Assembly (NCBI RefSeq): GCF_003481705.1
Contig: NZ_QULN01000004.1
Location: forward strand, 138,905-202,904
Reading direction: 5' to 3'
Length of the DNA stretch: 64,000 nt
DNA from: Butyricicoccus sp. OM04-18BH
GTDB lineage: Bacteria; Bacillota; Clostridia; Oscillospirales; Butyricicoccaceae
Of this stretch, positions 42,602 through 51,719 are shown one piece after another. The notes under the pieces were generated by a model. It was given only the letters and a program-made list of their open reading frames with translations. It did not search any database and was not told where the DNA came from. Position 1 is the stretch's first letter. Each line of letters begins with the position of its first letter. Made by a program: the position numbers and the translations under genes.

Positions 42602-43366
42602 ATGGAGAACAAGCTCAAACTCTACGGCTTTAACAACCTGACCAAGGCGCTGTCCTTTAATATTTACGATGTCTGCTACGCAAAGACCGAGCGAGAACAG
42701 CGCGACTACATCAAGTACATCGATCAGCAGTACAACTCCGAGCGACTGACCGGCATCATGGAAAAGCTGACCGAGATGATCGGCGCACATGTGCTGCACA
42801 TCTCCAAGCAGGACTACGATCCGCAGGGCGCTTCCGTCACCTTCCTGATCGCGGAGGAGCATATGAAGCCGGCGCTCGAGCCGGATACCATCGTGGCGCA
42901 CCTCGACAAGAGCCATGTCACCGTGCACACCTACCCCGAGTACCATCCGGATACCTGCCTTGCGACCTTCCGCGTGGACATCGACGTGGCCACCTGCGGC
43001 GAGATCACGCCGCTGTCCACCCTCGACTACCTCATCGGCTCGTTCGATTCGGACATTATCACGATGGACTACCGCGTGCGCGGCTTTACGCGCGATATTG
43101 AGGGCAAAAAGCTGTTTATGGACCACAATATGACGTCCATTCAGGACTTTATCGACCCCGCGACGCTCGACCGCTACGATGCCTACGACATCAACGTGTA
43201 TCAGGCCAACCTGTTCCACACCCGTATGCTGCTCAAGGAGATCGACCTTCAGAACTACCTGTTCAACACCGACATCTACGAGCTGCCGCCCAAGACCCGT
43301 CTCAAGATCCACTCCGACCTCCGCCGTGAGATGATCGAGATCTTTTCGGGCAAAAACATCTACTGA
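42602..43366 (+). CDS. speD: S-adenosylmethionine decarboxylase proenzyme
   Basis: 254 residues, the larger Escherichia coli-type Spe[20 protein letters not shown] contains the cleavage site between Lys103 and Ser104; Ser104 becomes the pyruvoyl group. It yields decarboxylated AdoMet, the aminopropyl donor for SpeE. TGAGGA precedes the ATG. It is first of the operon speD-speA-speE-dehydrogenase-nspC, behind a long leader with a terminator. A structured repeat lies between it and the next gene. Confidence 0.95.
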   Translation: MENKLKLYGFNNLTKALSFNIYDVCYAKTEREQRDYIKYIDQQYNSERLTGIMEKLTEMIGAHVLHISKQDYDPQGASVTFLIAEEHMKPALEPDTIVAHLDKSHVTVHTYPEYHPDTCLATFRVDIDVATCGEITPLSTLDYLIGSFDSDIITMDYRVRGFTRDIEGKKLFMDHNMTSIQDFIDPATLDRYDAYDINVYQANLFHTRMLLKEIDLQNYLFNTDIYELPPKTRLKIHSDLRREMIEIFSGKNIY

Positions 43367-43369
43367 TTT

Positions 43370-43550
43370 CGATTGAAAATACATTTTCAATCGAGAAAGA
43401 CAAACCGAACGATGTTCGGATTTGTCTCACAATAAAATTTGCGCGTCGCTGCGCGGCACACAAATTTTATTCCTTGTATAAAAACCGTGATACATGCTCC
43501 CGGTTTTTATCAATCTGCTGCGCAGATTGTATTTCATGCGCGCTTCGCGC
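43370..43550 (+). repeat. Six-hairpin intergenic repeat, copy 1
   Basis: Hairpins: CGATTGAAAAT/ATTTTCAATCG (43370-43393); GACAAA-C-CGAAC/GTTCG-GA-TTTGTC (43399-43426); AATAAAATTT/AAATTTTATT (43431-43471); ATAAAAACCG/CGGTTTTTAT with a 13-base loop (43478-43510); CAATCTGC/GCAGATTG (43511-43529); GCGCG/CGCGC (43538-43550). The fourth is identical in copy 2 at 60507-60544; the others keep their pairing with different bases. It lies between speD and speA, so it may also affect expression of the downstream genes. Confidence 0.8.
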
Positions 43551-43592
43551 GAAAGCGCAGCATATCATTCTCTGCCGAAAGAAGGCATTTCT

Positions 43593-45050
43593 ATGGATCA
43601 ATCCCGTGCGCCCATCATGGAGGCGCTCGAAAACTTCAAGGATATGCGCATTGTGCCGTTCGACGTTCCCGGACACAAGCGCGGACGCGGCTCACCGGAG
43701 CTGACAAAGTTCCTCGGCCAGCAGTGCATGACCGTGGACGTCAACTCGATGAAGCCGCTCGACAATCTGTGCCACCCAACGAGCGTCATCCGCGAGGCGG
43801 AGGAGCTGGCGGCCGATGCGTTCGGCGCGGCGCACGCCTTCCTCATGGTCGGCGGTACGACGAGCAGCGTGCAGGCGATGATACTCTCGGTCGTGAAGCG
43901 CGGCGACGAGATCATTCTGCCGCGCAACGTGCACCGCAGCGTCATCAACGCGCTCGTGCTCACCGGCGCGATACCGGTCTATGTCAATCCGCAGATGAAC
44001 GACCGCCTGGGCATTTCGCTCGGCATGTCGGTCGCGGACGTCAAGGCCGCCATCGAGAAGCACCCGTCTGCGAAGGCGGTGCTGGTCAACAACCCGACCT
44101 ATTACGGCATCTGCTCGAACATCCGCGAGATTGTCAAACTGGCGCACGCGGCGGGCATGAAGGTGCTCGCGGACGAGGCGCACGGCACGCATTTCTACTT
44201 CGGGGAGAATATGCCGGTCTCCGCGATGGCGGCGGGCGCGGATTTGGCATCCGTTTCCATGCACAAGTCGGGCGGCTCACTCACGCAGTCGAGCTTTCTG
44301 CTGTGCGGCCCGTCGATGAACGCCGAACACGTTCGCCAGATCATCAATCTGACCCAGACGACCTCGGGTTCGTATCTGCTGATGGTCAGCCTTGACATTT
44401 CGCGCAAAAACCTTGCGCTGCACGGAAAAGAGGTTTTCCGAAAAGTCGTTGATCTCACGACCTATGCCCGCGAGGAGATCAACCAGATCGGCGACTACTA
44501 CGCCTACGGCAGCGAGCTCATCAACGGCGACACCGTGTACGATTTTGACACGACCAAGCTCGCGGTCAACACGCTCGACGTCGGCCTCGCCGGTATCGAG
44601 GTCTACGACATCCTGCGCGATTACTACGACATTCAGACCGAGTTCGGCGACCTCGGCAACCTGCTCGCCTATGTTTCGGTCGGCGACAGAGAACGCGACC
44701 TCGAACGTCTGGTATCCGCTCTAGCGGACATCCGCCGCCGCTATAAGCGCGACAAGGCGACGCTCATGCGGCAGGAGTATATCTCGCCGCAGGTGGTCGC
44801 GGGGCCGCAGGAGGCGTTCTACGCGGACAAGAAGGCCATGCCGCTCGATGAGTCGGTCGGCCGCATCTGTGCGGAGTTTGTCATGTGCTATCCGCCCGGC
44901 ATTCCGATCCTCGCGCCGGGTGAGCGTATCACCCGCGACATTCTTGATTATATCCGTTACGCCAAGGAAAAGAACTGTATGCTGCTCGGCACCGAGGACC
45001 CCGAGGTGAACAGCCTTCAGGTTATCCGCGGCGTCATCAGTCCGGAATAA
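43593..45050 (+). CDS. speA: Arginine/lysine/ornithine decarboxylase family protein
   Basis: 485 residues from the ATG at 43593 (AAGAAGG upstream). PLP fold-type I: VPFDVPGHKRGRGSPEL, VGGTTSSVQAMIL, VLADEAHGTH with Asp194, and VSMHKSGGSLTQSS with the PLP lysine at 225. The shorter gram-positive form is typical of arginine decarboxylase in Clostridia and Bacillus. Arginine is the probable substrate, giving agmatine, but no agmatinase gene lies in the window, so lysine or ornithine cannot be excluded. It stands between speD and speE in the operon. Confidence 0.85.
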   Translation: MDQSRAPIMEALENFKDMRIVPFDVPGHKRGRGSPELTKFLGQQCMTVDVNSMKPLDNLCHPTSVIREAEELAADAFGAAHAFLMVGGTTSSVQAMILSVVKRGDEIILPRNVHRSVINALVLTGAIPVYVNPQMNDRLGISLGMSVADVKAAIEKHPSAKAVLVNNPTYYGICSNIREIVKLAHAAGMKVLADEAHGTHFYFGENMPVSAMAAGADLASVSMHKSGGSLTQSSFLLCGPSMNAEHVRQIINLTQTTSGSYLLMVSLDISRKNLALHGKEVFRKVVDLTTYAREEINQIGDYYAYGSELINGDTVYDFDTTKLAVNTLDVGLAGIEVYDILRDYYDIQTEFGDLGNLLAYVSVGDRERDLERLVSALADIRRRYKRDKATLMRQEYISPQVVAGPQEAFYADKKAMPLDESVGRICAEFVMCYPPGIPILAPGERITRDILDYIRYAKEKNCMLLGTEDPEVNSLQVIRGVISPE

Positions 45051-45066
45051 AAGGAGCGTTTTCCCT

Positions 45067-45924
45067 ATGCAACTTACTTTTACCGAAATGCACACGCCGA
45101 CGGTCGGACTTCAAATTCAGGTGGACCGTCAGCTGCATACCGAACAGAGCGACTTTCAGCGCATCGACGTCTTTGAATGCGAGGAGTTCGGCCGCTTTCT
45201 CACGCTCGACGGCTACATGATGCTGACCGAGCGGGACGAGTTCATCTACCATGAGATGATGGTGCACGTACCGCTCGCGGTGCTCGGCGAGAAGATCAAA
45301 AAGGTGCTCGTCATCGGCGGCGGCGACGGCGGCTGCGTGCGCGAGCTGTGCCGCTACAAGCACATCGAGCACATCGACCTCGTGGAGATCGACGAGCGCG
45401 TCGTCGCGGTCTGCAAGGAGTATCTGCCCGGCGTGGCGTGCTCGCTCGACGATCCGCGCGTTCATATCCTGTATCAGGACGGCCTCAAGTACATCCGCCG
45501 CATCGAGGACGAATACGACCTCATCATCATCGACTCGACCGACCCGTTCGGCCCGGGCGAGGGCCTGTTCACGATGGAGTTCTACGGCAACTGCTACAAG
45601 GCGCTCCACGAGCACGGCGTGCTGGTCAATCAGCACGAAAGCCCGTTCTACAAGGGCGATGCACTGGCGTGCCAGAGAGCGCACCGCAATATCGTCCACT
45701 CGTTCGAGCTCAGCCGCCTGTTTCAGGCGCATATCCCGACGTATCCGTCCGGCCACTGGCTGTTCGGTTTCTCGTCCCGCGGCGTGCATCCGGTGCGCGA
45801 TCTGAATCCGGACTGGTGGAATAGTCTGGGACTGGAAACTAAATATTACAATACCAATCTGCACAAGGGCGCGTTCTATCTGCCGAATTATGTGCAGAAG
45901 CTGCTTGAAAAAGTAGAGGAATAA
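45067..45924 (+). CDS. speE: Spermidine synthase (aminopropyltransferase)
   Basis: 285 residues. VLVIGGGDGGCVRELCR binds decarboxylated AdoMet, and IIIDSTDPFGPGEGLFT carries the catalytic Asp. It transfers an aminopropyl group from decarboxylated AdoMet to a diamine, normally putrescine. AAAGGAG precedes the ATG. Length and motifs are normal. It is 16 bases after speA. Confidence 0.94.
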   Translation: MQLTFTEMHTPTVGLQIQVDRQLHTEQSDFQRIDVFECEEFGRFLTLDGYMMLTERDEFIYHEMMVHVPLAVLGEKIKKVLVIGGGDGGCVRELCRYKHIEHIDLVEIDERVVAVCKEYLPGVACSLDDPRVHILYQDGLKYIRRIEDEYDLIIIDSTDPFGPGEGLFTMEFYGNCYKALHEHGVLVNQHESPFYKGDALACQRAHRNIVHSFELSRLFQAHIPTYPSGHWLFGFSSRGVHPVRDLNPDWWNSLGLETKYYNTNLHKGAFYLPNYVQKLLEKVEE

Positions 45925-45990
45925 TGTTATCCCTTTGCACATTTTATCATTTTGAACCATTTAACAGGAAACAATGAGGAGGAACTAACC

Positions 45991-47250
45991 ATGGGAAGAG
46001 CATTGATCATCGGCTGCGGCGGCGTTGCCGGCGTTGTCATTCACAAGTGCTGCCAGAACAGCGACGTTTTCGAGGAAATTATGATCGCGTCCCGCACCAA
46101 GAGCAAGTGCGACGCCATCAAGGAGAAGCTCGACGGCACGACCGCGACCAAGATCCGCACCGCAAAGGTGGACGCGGACAACGTGGACGAGCTGTGCGCG
46201 CTCATCGACGAGTACAAGCCGGACATCGTCATGAATATCGCTCTGCCGTATCAGGATCTGACCATCATGGACGCCTGCCTCAAGTGCGGCGTCAACTACA
46301 TGGATACCGCCAACTACGAGCCGGAGGACACCGACGATCCGGAGTGGCGCGCCATTTACGAGAAGCGCTGCAAGGACGAGGGCTTTACCGCGTACTTTGA
46401 CTACTCCTGGCAGTGGGCGTACAAGAAAAAGTTTGAGGAGGCCGGTCTGACCGCGCTGCTCGGCTCCGGCTTCGACCCGGGCGTAACGCAGGCGTACTGC
46501 GCTTACGCACAGAAGCATCTGTTCGATGAAATCGACACCATCGACATTCTGGACTGCAACGGCGGCGACCACGGCTATCCGTTTGCGACCAACTTCAACC
46601 CGGAGATCAACCTGCGCGAGGTTTCCGCGCCGGGTTCGTACTGGGAGAACGGCCACTGGGTCGAGATTCCGGCAATGAGCATCAAGCGTGAGTACGACTT
46701 CGATCAGGTCGGCCACAAGGATATGTACCTGCTCCATCACGAGGAGATCGAGTCGCTCGCGAAGAACATCCCGGGCGTCAAGCGCATCCGCTTCTTCATG
46801 ACCTTCGGTCAGTCCTACCTGACCCACATGAAGTGCCTTGAGAACGTCGGCATGCTGTCCACCACCCCGATCGAGTTCGAGGGCCATCAGATCGTGCCGA
46901 TCCAGTTCCTCAAGGCGCTGCTGCCCGACCCGGCGACCCTCGGTCCGCGCACCAAGGGCAAGACCAACATCGGCTGCATCTTCACCGGCAAGAAGGACGG
47001 CAAGGAAAAGACCGCCTACATTTACAACGTCTGCGACCACGAGGAATGCTACCGCGAGGTCGGCTCGCAGGCCATCAGCTACACGACCGGCGTTCCGGCG
47101 ATGATCGGCGCGGCGATGCTGCTGACCGGCAAGTGGAACAAGCCGGGCGTGTACACCGTCGAGGAGTTCGATCCCGATCCGTACATGGAGGCGCTGAACA
47201 AGTGGGGCCTGCCGTGGCAGATCGACGACAAGCCGGTGCTGGTGGACTGA
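45991..47250 (+). CDS. Carboxyspermidine dehydrogenase-type saccharopine dehydrogenase
   Basis: 419 residues from the ATG at 45991, set by GAGGAGGAA. The N-terminal Rossmann motif is GCGGVAGVVIHKC (residues 8-20). The family joins aspartate semialdehyde with putrescine (or diaminopropane) by reductive amination, giving carboxyspermidine. VNYMDTANYEPEDTDD and LLGSGFDPGVTQAYCAYAQK agree with the CASDH branch. The next gene, nspC, starts one base after its stop and encodes the matching decarboxylase, which settles the assignment. Lysine-pathway saccharopine dehydrogenase is the main alternative. Confidence 0.88.
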   Translation: MGRALIIGCGGVAGVVIHKCCQNSDVFEEIMIASRTKSKCDAIKEKLDGTTATKIRTAKVDADNVDELCALIDEYKPDIVMNIALPYQDLTIMDACLKCGVNYMDTANYEPEDTDDPEWRAIYEKRCKDEGFTAYFDYSWQWAYKKKFEEAGLTALLGSGFDPGVTQAYCAYAQKHLFDEIDTIDILDCNGGDHGYPFATNFNPEINLREVSAPGSYWENGHWVEIPAMSIKREYDFDQVGHKDMYLLHHEEIESLAKNIPGVKRIRFFMTFGQSYLTHMKCLENVGMLSTTPIEFEGHQIVPIQFLKALLPDPATLGPRTKGKTNIGCIFTGKKDGKEKTAYIYNVCDHEECYREVGSQAISYTTGVPAMIGAAMLLTGKWNKPGVYTVEEFDPDPYMEALNKWGLPWQIDDKPVLVD

Positions 47251-47251
47251 T

Positions 47252-48382
47252 ATGAGATTTACCGATCTTCCGACTCCCTGCTTTATCATCGACGAAAACC
47301 GCCTTGTGCAGAACCTTGCGGTGCTGCGCGACGTCGCGCGGCGCAGCGGCGCGAAGATCCTGCTCGCGCAGAAGGCGTTTTCCATGTTTTCGACCTATCC
47401 GCTGCTGCGCGAATACCTCGCCGGAACGACCGCGTCCGGTCTGTTCGAGGCGCGGCTGGGTCACGAGGAATTCGGCGGCGAGACGCATGTCTATTCGCCC
47501 GCGTACACGCCGGACGAGTTCCATGAAATCCTGAATTATGCCGACCACATCGTGTTCAACTCGTTCACGCAGTGGAAAAAGTACGGCAATCTGGCGCGCG
47601 TGGCCGGAAAGAGCTGCGGTCTGCGTCTCAATCCGGAGTGCTCGACGCAGCCGAGCGACCACGCCATCTATGACCCGTGCGGCCCGACCTCGCGTCTGGG
47701 CATCACCGAGGCGAACTTTCAGCCTGACCTGCTCGACGGCATCGAGGGTTTCCATTTCCACACGCTGTGCGAGCAGAACGCGGACGATCTCGTGCGCACG
47801 GTCGCGGCGTTTGAAATGCGCTTCGGCCGCTACATGGAGGGCATGAAGTGGCTCAATCTCGGCGGCGGCCATCACATCACCCGTGCGGACTACGATGTGG
47901 ACGCGCTCGTCAACTGCATCATCTATCTGCGCGACAAGTACAAGGTGCAGATCTATCTCGAGCCGGGCGAGGCGGTCGTGCTGAACGCCGGCTATCTGGT
48001 CTCGACCGTGCTCGAGACCATGAAAAACCGCAAGGATATCGCCATTCTCGATACCTCGGCGGCGTGCCATATGCCGGACGTACTCGAAATGCCGTACCGT
48101 CCGCCGGTCATGCGTGCGGACGAGCCGGGGTGCAAGGCGTTCGATTATCTGCTGACCGGCCGCACCTGTCTTGCGGGCGACGTCATCGGCGAGTATTCGT
48201 TCGATGTGCCGCTGATGGCAGGCGAGCAGGTGGTTTTCGAGGATATGGCGCTGTACACCATGGTCAAGACCAATACGTTCAACGGTATGCCTCTGCCGCT
48301 GATCGCCGTCCGCCGTGCGGATGGCACGGACGAAGTCGTCCGCATGTTCAGCTATGAGGATTTCAAAAACCGACTGTCGTAA
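47252..48382 (+). CDS. nspC: Carboxynorspermidine/carboxyspermidine decarboxylase
   Basis: 376 residues, PLP fold-type III (alanine racemase-like barrel). The PLP lysine is Lys41 in ILLAQKAFSMF, and LNLGGGHHITRADYDVDAL, HFHTLCEQNADD and LEPGEAVVLNAGYL are typical of NspC. It decarboxylates the product of the upstream dehydrogenase to spermidine. Last gene of the operon, ended by a strong terminator. Confidence 0.92.
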   Translation: MRFTDLPTPCFIIDENRLVQNLAVLRDVARRSGAKILLAQKAFSMFSTYPLLREYLAGTTASGLFEARLGHEEFGGETHVYSPAYTPDEFHEILNYADHIVFNSFTQWKKYGNLARVAGKSCGLRLNPECSTQPSDHAIYDPCGPTSRLGITEANFQPDLLDGIEGFHFHTLCEQNADDLVRTVAAFEMRFGRYMEGMKWLNLGGGHHITRADYDVDALVNCIIYLRDKYKVQIYLEPGEAVVLNAGYLVSTVLETMKNRKDIAILDTSAACHMPDVLEMPYRPPVMRADEPGCKAFDYLLTGRTCLAGDVIGEYSFDVPLMAGEQVVFEDMALYTMVKTNTFNGMPLPLIAVRRADGTDEVVRMFSYEDFKNRLS

Positions 48383-48391
48383 AAAAACAGG

Positions 48392-48424
48392 ACGACCGTC
48401 TCCAGCCCGGAGACGGTCGTTTTC
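48392..48424 (+). terminator. Terminator of the spermidine operon
   Basis: ACGACCGTCTCC (48392-48403) and GGAGACGGTCGT (48409-48420) pair perfectly, then TTTCT. Confidence 0.88.
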
Positions 48425-48465
48425 TATACTCTTGGTATAATTATACGATTTGCAATCGTGAAATC

Positions 48466-49106
48466 TTCCGCCGTTCCGGCGGCTTGCCGCCGCAGGCGAG
48501 ATTGGCTGCCGATGGGCAGGCTGGGCATTGCCGCCGTCTGGCGGCGGAGGTGCCGGTGTTCACCGGCGGGGTACGCCGTGCCCACGGCGAGGGGCAAAAG
48601 GGGGCAAGGGCACCGTATGGTTCCCTTGCCCCCTCTTGACTCCCCCAAACCCTCCTTTGCGCCGCGACTCCCTTCGGTCGCGCAGCGAAACGGGGGAAAC
48701 GGGGGCTCGGTTCCGTGCGTCGGGCAGATTTTGGGACGCTGTAAGGCCCTGAGGTCAGCTTGCGTGGTTTGCCGCGCATAACAGTGCGCGGCCATCCGGT
48801 GCAGAGCGGCAGCTCTCCGCTGCGAAAAGCTCCGCTTCGATCAAGGGTGTACTCTTGGAGCACCAAACGCCCCTGTGGGCCCCTCGCATTTAGACGCGCG
48901 ACCGCAGGGAGTCGCGTCCAAAGGAAGGTAAGGGGAGTCAAGAGGGGACAGGAAACCATTGGTGTCCTGTCCCCTTTTGCCCCTGCCGGTGGGCACGGCG
49001 TCTCCGCCGCCGAAGGCGGCCACTTCCCACGCCATGTCATGGCGAACATCCCTCGTCCCGGGAGGGCCTATCTCGCCTGCGGCGGCAAGCCGCCGGAACG
49101 GCGGAA
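48466..49106 (-). repeat. MITE-like intergenic repeat, copy B (inverted relative to A and C)
   Basis: 37-base perfect terminal inverted repeats, 48466-48502 and 49070-49106, beginning TTCCGCCGTTCCGGCGG. The core carries the complement of the copy A core (CGCCCCTGTGGGCCCCTCGC near 48867-48887). Hairpin arms such as GGCAAGGG/CCCTTGCC lie inside each end. The region 48425-49143 contains no credible gene; open frames in it follow the repeat and recur in the other copies. Confidence 0.85.
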
Positions 49107-49143
49107 AATTTCGCGCCTGCCTGCGGTAAGGCAGAAAAGACGT

Positions 49144-50400
49144 TTACAGATGCTTCGAAAGAAGCTCGCGGTATTCGTCCTCTGCGCCCGGATTGCCGAC
49201 AACGGCAAGCGATGCCTGCGCCGGGTCGAAGATCCGCCGCGCCAGCTCAAGAATATCATCCCGCGTTACGCTGTCGTAGCCGGCGAGCACATCCTCGATC
49301 TTCGAGACCTCGCCGCGGATCAGCTCGCTGCGGCCGATGGTCATCATGCGCGTGCCCGTGTTCTCGAGACCCATGAGCAGCGTGGTCTTGGCCTGCTCGC
49401 GGGTACGGGAAATCTCGTCCTTCGCCGGGCCGTCCTCACAGAACTGATGCAGCTCCTGCAGAATGCGCTCGAGTGCGCGGCGCTCGGTCTCCTCGCCGAG
49501 ACCGGTGTAGATCGACATCAGACCCGTGTCCTGGTGCGGCGTGGTGAACGTGTAGATCGAGTAGCACAGGCCGTTCTGCTCGCGGATGCTCTGGAACAGG
49601 CGCGACGACATACCGCCGCCGAGGATGTTGCACAGCAGGTTCATCGTGAAGCGGTCCTTCGACAGCGCGGACACGCCGGGGAAGGACAGACACAGGTGGT
49701 TCTGCTCGATCTTCTTGCTGCGGAGCACGAGCGAGGGCTTGTATATCGCCGGGGTGATCTGGTTGCGGCCCGAGCCGGTCATGACAGAGAACAGGTCTGC
49801 GATATAGTCGAGATCATCGTCGGTGAAGTGACCGGAGACCGCGATGACCGTATCCTCCGGGCGGTAATACTCGTGCATGTATTTGTGCATGGTCTCGGTC
49901 GTGATAGGCGCGAGCGTCTCCTCTGTGCCGAGGATGGGGCGGCCGAGCGCCGAGCCGTCATAGCACTTTTCGAACAGCTTGTCGATGGCAACGTCCTCGG
50001 GGGAGTCCTCGTACATATCGATCTCCTCGAGCACAACGCCGCGCTCAAGCTCGATGTCCTCCTGCGCGAAGCGCGACTCGAGGAACATATCCGCGAGCAG
50101 GGAAATGCCGGTCTGGAGACGGCTGTCGAGCACCTTCATATAGTAGCAGGTGCATTCCTTGTCGGTGAAGGCGTTGGCCTGACCGCCGAGCGCGTCGATG
50201 GCGATGGCGATATGACGCGCGGAACGCTTTTCCGTGCCCTTGAAGATCATGTGCTCGATGAAGTGCGAAATGCCGTTCAGCTCCGCCGGTTCATAGCGGC
50301 TGCCGTTGCCGACCCAGATGCCGACCGATACCGTGCGCACATTGTCCAGACGCTCGGAGATGATGCGCACGCCGTTGGGGAGAACTCGTTTTACATACAT
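49144..50400 (-). CDS. M16-family zinc peptidase
   Basis: 418 residues from the start at 50400 (AGGAGCG upstream). The inverse zinc motif HFIEH is at 46-50, and the third ligand is in GVVLEEIDMYEDSPED near 120-135. A catalytically poor second M16 domain follows, with GGGMSSRLFQSIREQNGLCY. Related to processing peptidases such as YmxG/MppA-like proteins; substrate unknown. It lies 125 bases after the LCP gene, beyond a terminator. Confidence 0.9.
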   Translation of the reverse strand: MYVKRVLPNGVRIISERLDNVRTVSVGIWVGNGSRYEPAELNGISHFIEHMIFKGTEKRSARHIAIAIDALGGQANAFTDKECTCYYMKVLDSRLQTGISLLADMFLESRFAQEDIELERGVVLEEIDMYEDSPEDVAIDKLFEKCYDGSALGRPILGTEETLAPITTETMHKYMHEYYRPEDTVIAVSGHFTDDDLDYIADLFSVMTGSGRNQITPAIYKPSLVLRSKKIEQNHLCLSFPGVSALSKDRFTMNLLCNILGGGMSSRLFQSIREQNGLCYSIYTFTTPHQDTGLMSIYTGLGEETERRALERILQELHQFCEDGPAKDEISRTREQAKTTLLMGLENTGTRMMTIGRSELIRGEVSKIEDVLAGYDSVTRDDILELARRIFDPAQASLAVVGNPGAEDEYRELLSKHL

Positions 50401-50466
50401 AATATCCGCTCCTATATTTCTTTCTTCCTGTTTGTCCTGCGGGGGAGGAGTGAGGCGGCGGCGCCG

Positions 50467-50510
50467 CCAAAAAAAGCAGGGGAGCATAACCGCGGTCATG
50501 TTCCCCTGCT
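50467..50510 (-). terminator. Terminator of the LCP gene
   Basis: On the minus strand the arms AGCAGGGGAACATGACC and GGTTATGCTCCCCTGCT (50475-50510) pair with one mismatch, followed by TTTTTTT (50474-50468). Confidence 0.85.
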
Positions 50511-50525
50511 GCGATTATTTACTTG

Positions 50526-51707
50526 TTAATAATACACCCGATTGCCGTTTTCGTCCAGATAGTATCTGTCTCCGTCCGAGTCATAATAATCGCCGGTGGA
50601 GGCGTCGTAGCTGCCGCCCTCCTCGACGAGCGACTCCGGGTCGACCGTCGCAGACGGCTGGCTCGTGGTCGAACCGGTGGTGCTGCTGTCCGACGGCTTG
50701 CCGGTCGAGGTGCTGCTGTCCGTGGAATCCGTGCTGCCGGAGTCGGTGCCGGGCGTTACATCGTTGTAGATATACTCGTGCAGCTCGTCGGCCACGACGT
50801 CCACGTCATACATAATGTATTCGTTGGACGAGCCGTAATACTTCCATTCGCCGTCGAGCGGAAAACGGACGTGCTCCACAGCGGGGACGCCGTTCTTGAC
50901 CGCGCCGACGATCAGGGGCGCAATGTCCGCCGGAGCGAGCGAGGTCGTGACGTAGGGCATGAGTCGGTTCATGATGCCGAGCAGGCCGTTTGCGTCCATC
51001 GAGCTGATCTTCGCGAACATGGCGTTCAGCACGACGCTCTGGCGCTCGACGCGGCTCCAGTCGTCGCCGGTGTTGCCCTTGCGGATACGGCCGTAGCACA
51101 GCGCCTGCACGCCGTCCAGCGTTTGCAGGCCGGTCTTTTCGACAGGGGAGAATTCCTTGCCCTGCTCGAGGCCGTAGTCGCGGATGACGCGGTTGAGCTC
51201 GGTCAGCTCAGCCTCGGAGGCGACGTTGATCTCGATGCCGTCCAGCGCGTCCACGATCTCGACGACCTGCTCGAAGTTCACGGCGATATAGTCCTCGATG
51301 TCCGTGCCGAAGTTCTCGTTGATCGTGCGGATGGCGAGGCTCGGGCCGCCGCGGAAATAGGCTGCGTTGAGCTTGTCCTCGCCCACGCCGTCGATCTCGA
51401 CGAGCGAGTCGCGCATCAGGCTGGACAGCTTGATCTTGCCGCGCGTGTTGTCGATCGTGACGATCATCATGCAGTCCGAATGGCTTTTTTCGTCCCCCGG
51501 ACGGGTGTCCAGACCGAACAGGGCGATATTCGTGATGTTTTCGTCCGCCTGAATGCCGGCCGAGAGATCCTCGTCGGAGAGCGAGGAGTCATAGTGATAG
51601 CCGAAGACAGCGCGGTATCCGTACAGACCGATCGAGCCGGCCGTCGCGAGGATGACGACGACGGTCAGCAGACGGACGAGAATGCGACGGAAGCGTTTGA
51701 AAGACAT
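50526..51707 (-). CDS. LCP (LytR-CpsA-Psr) family cell-wall glycopolymer ligase
   Basis: 393 residues. Cytoplasmic start, one membrane helix at about 8-30, LCP domain about 50-290: LFGLDTRPGDEKSHSDCMMI, LMRDSLVEIDGVGEDKLNAA and RKGNTGDDWSRVERQ give the conserved Arg/Asp residues of the polyprenyl-phosphate pocket. A Ser/Thr-rich tail (about 300-350) and a Tyr/Asp-rich end follow. LCP enzymes attach teichoic acids or capsule to peptidoglycan, so it may act on the polysaccharide made by the 7-21 kb locus. It follows pyk by 12 bases. Confidence 0.92.
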   Translation of the reverse strand: MSFKRFRRILVRLLTVVVILATAGSIGLYGYRAVFGYHYDSSLSDEDLSAGIQADENITNIALFGLDTRPGDEKSHSDCMMIVTIDNTRGKIKLSSLMRDSLVEIDGVGEDKLNAAYFRGGPSLAIRTINENFGTDIEDYIAVNFEQVVEIVDALDGIEINVASEAELTELNRVIRDYGLEQGKEFSPVEKTGLQTLDGVQALCYGRIRKGNTGDDWSRVERQSVVLNAMFAKISSMDANGLLGIMNRLMPYVTTSLAPADIAPLIVGAVKNGVPAVEHVRFPLDGEWKYYGSSNEYIMYDVDVVADELHEYIYNDVTPGTDSGSTDSTDSSTSTGKPSDSSTTGSTTSQPSATVDPESLVEEGGSYDASTGDYYDSDGDRYYLDENGNRVYY

Positions 51708-51719
51708 AAGCGACCTTCT

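Noticed and set aside
48760..50529. A 589-codon frame starting in repeat copy B
   Set aside because: It runs through the repeat and then antisense to the M16 peptidase gene; its start is inside the repeat.
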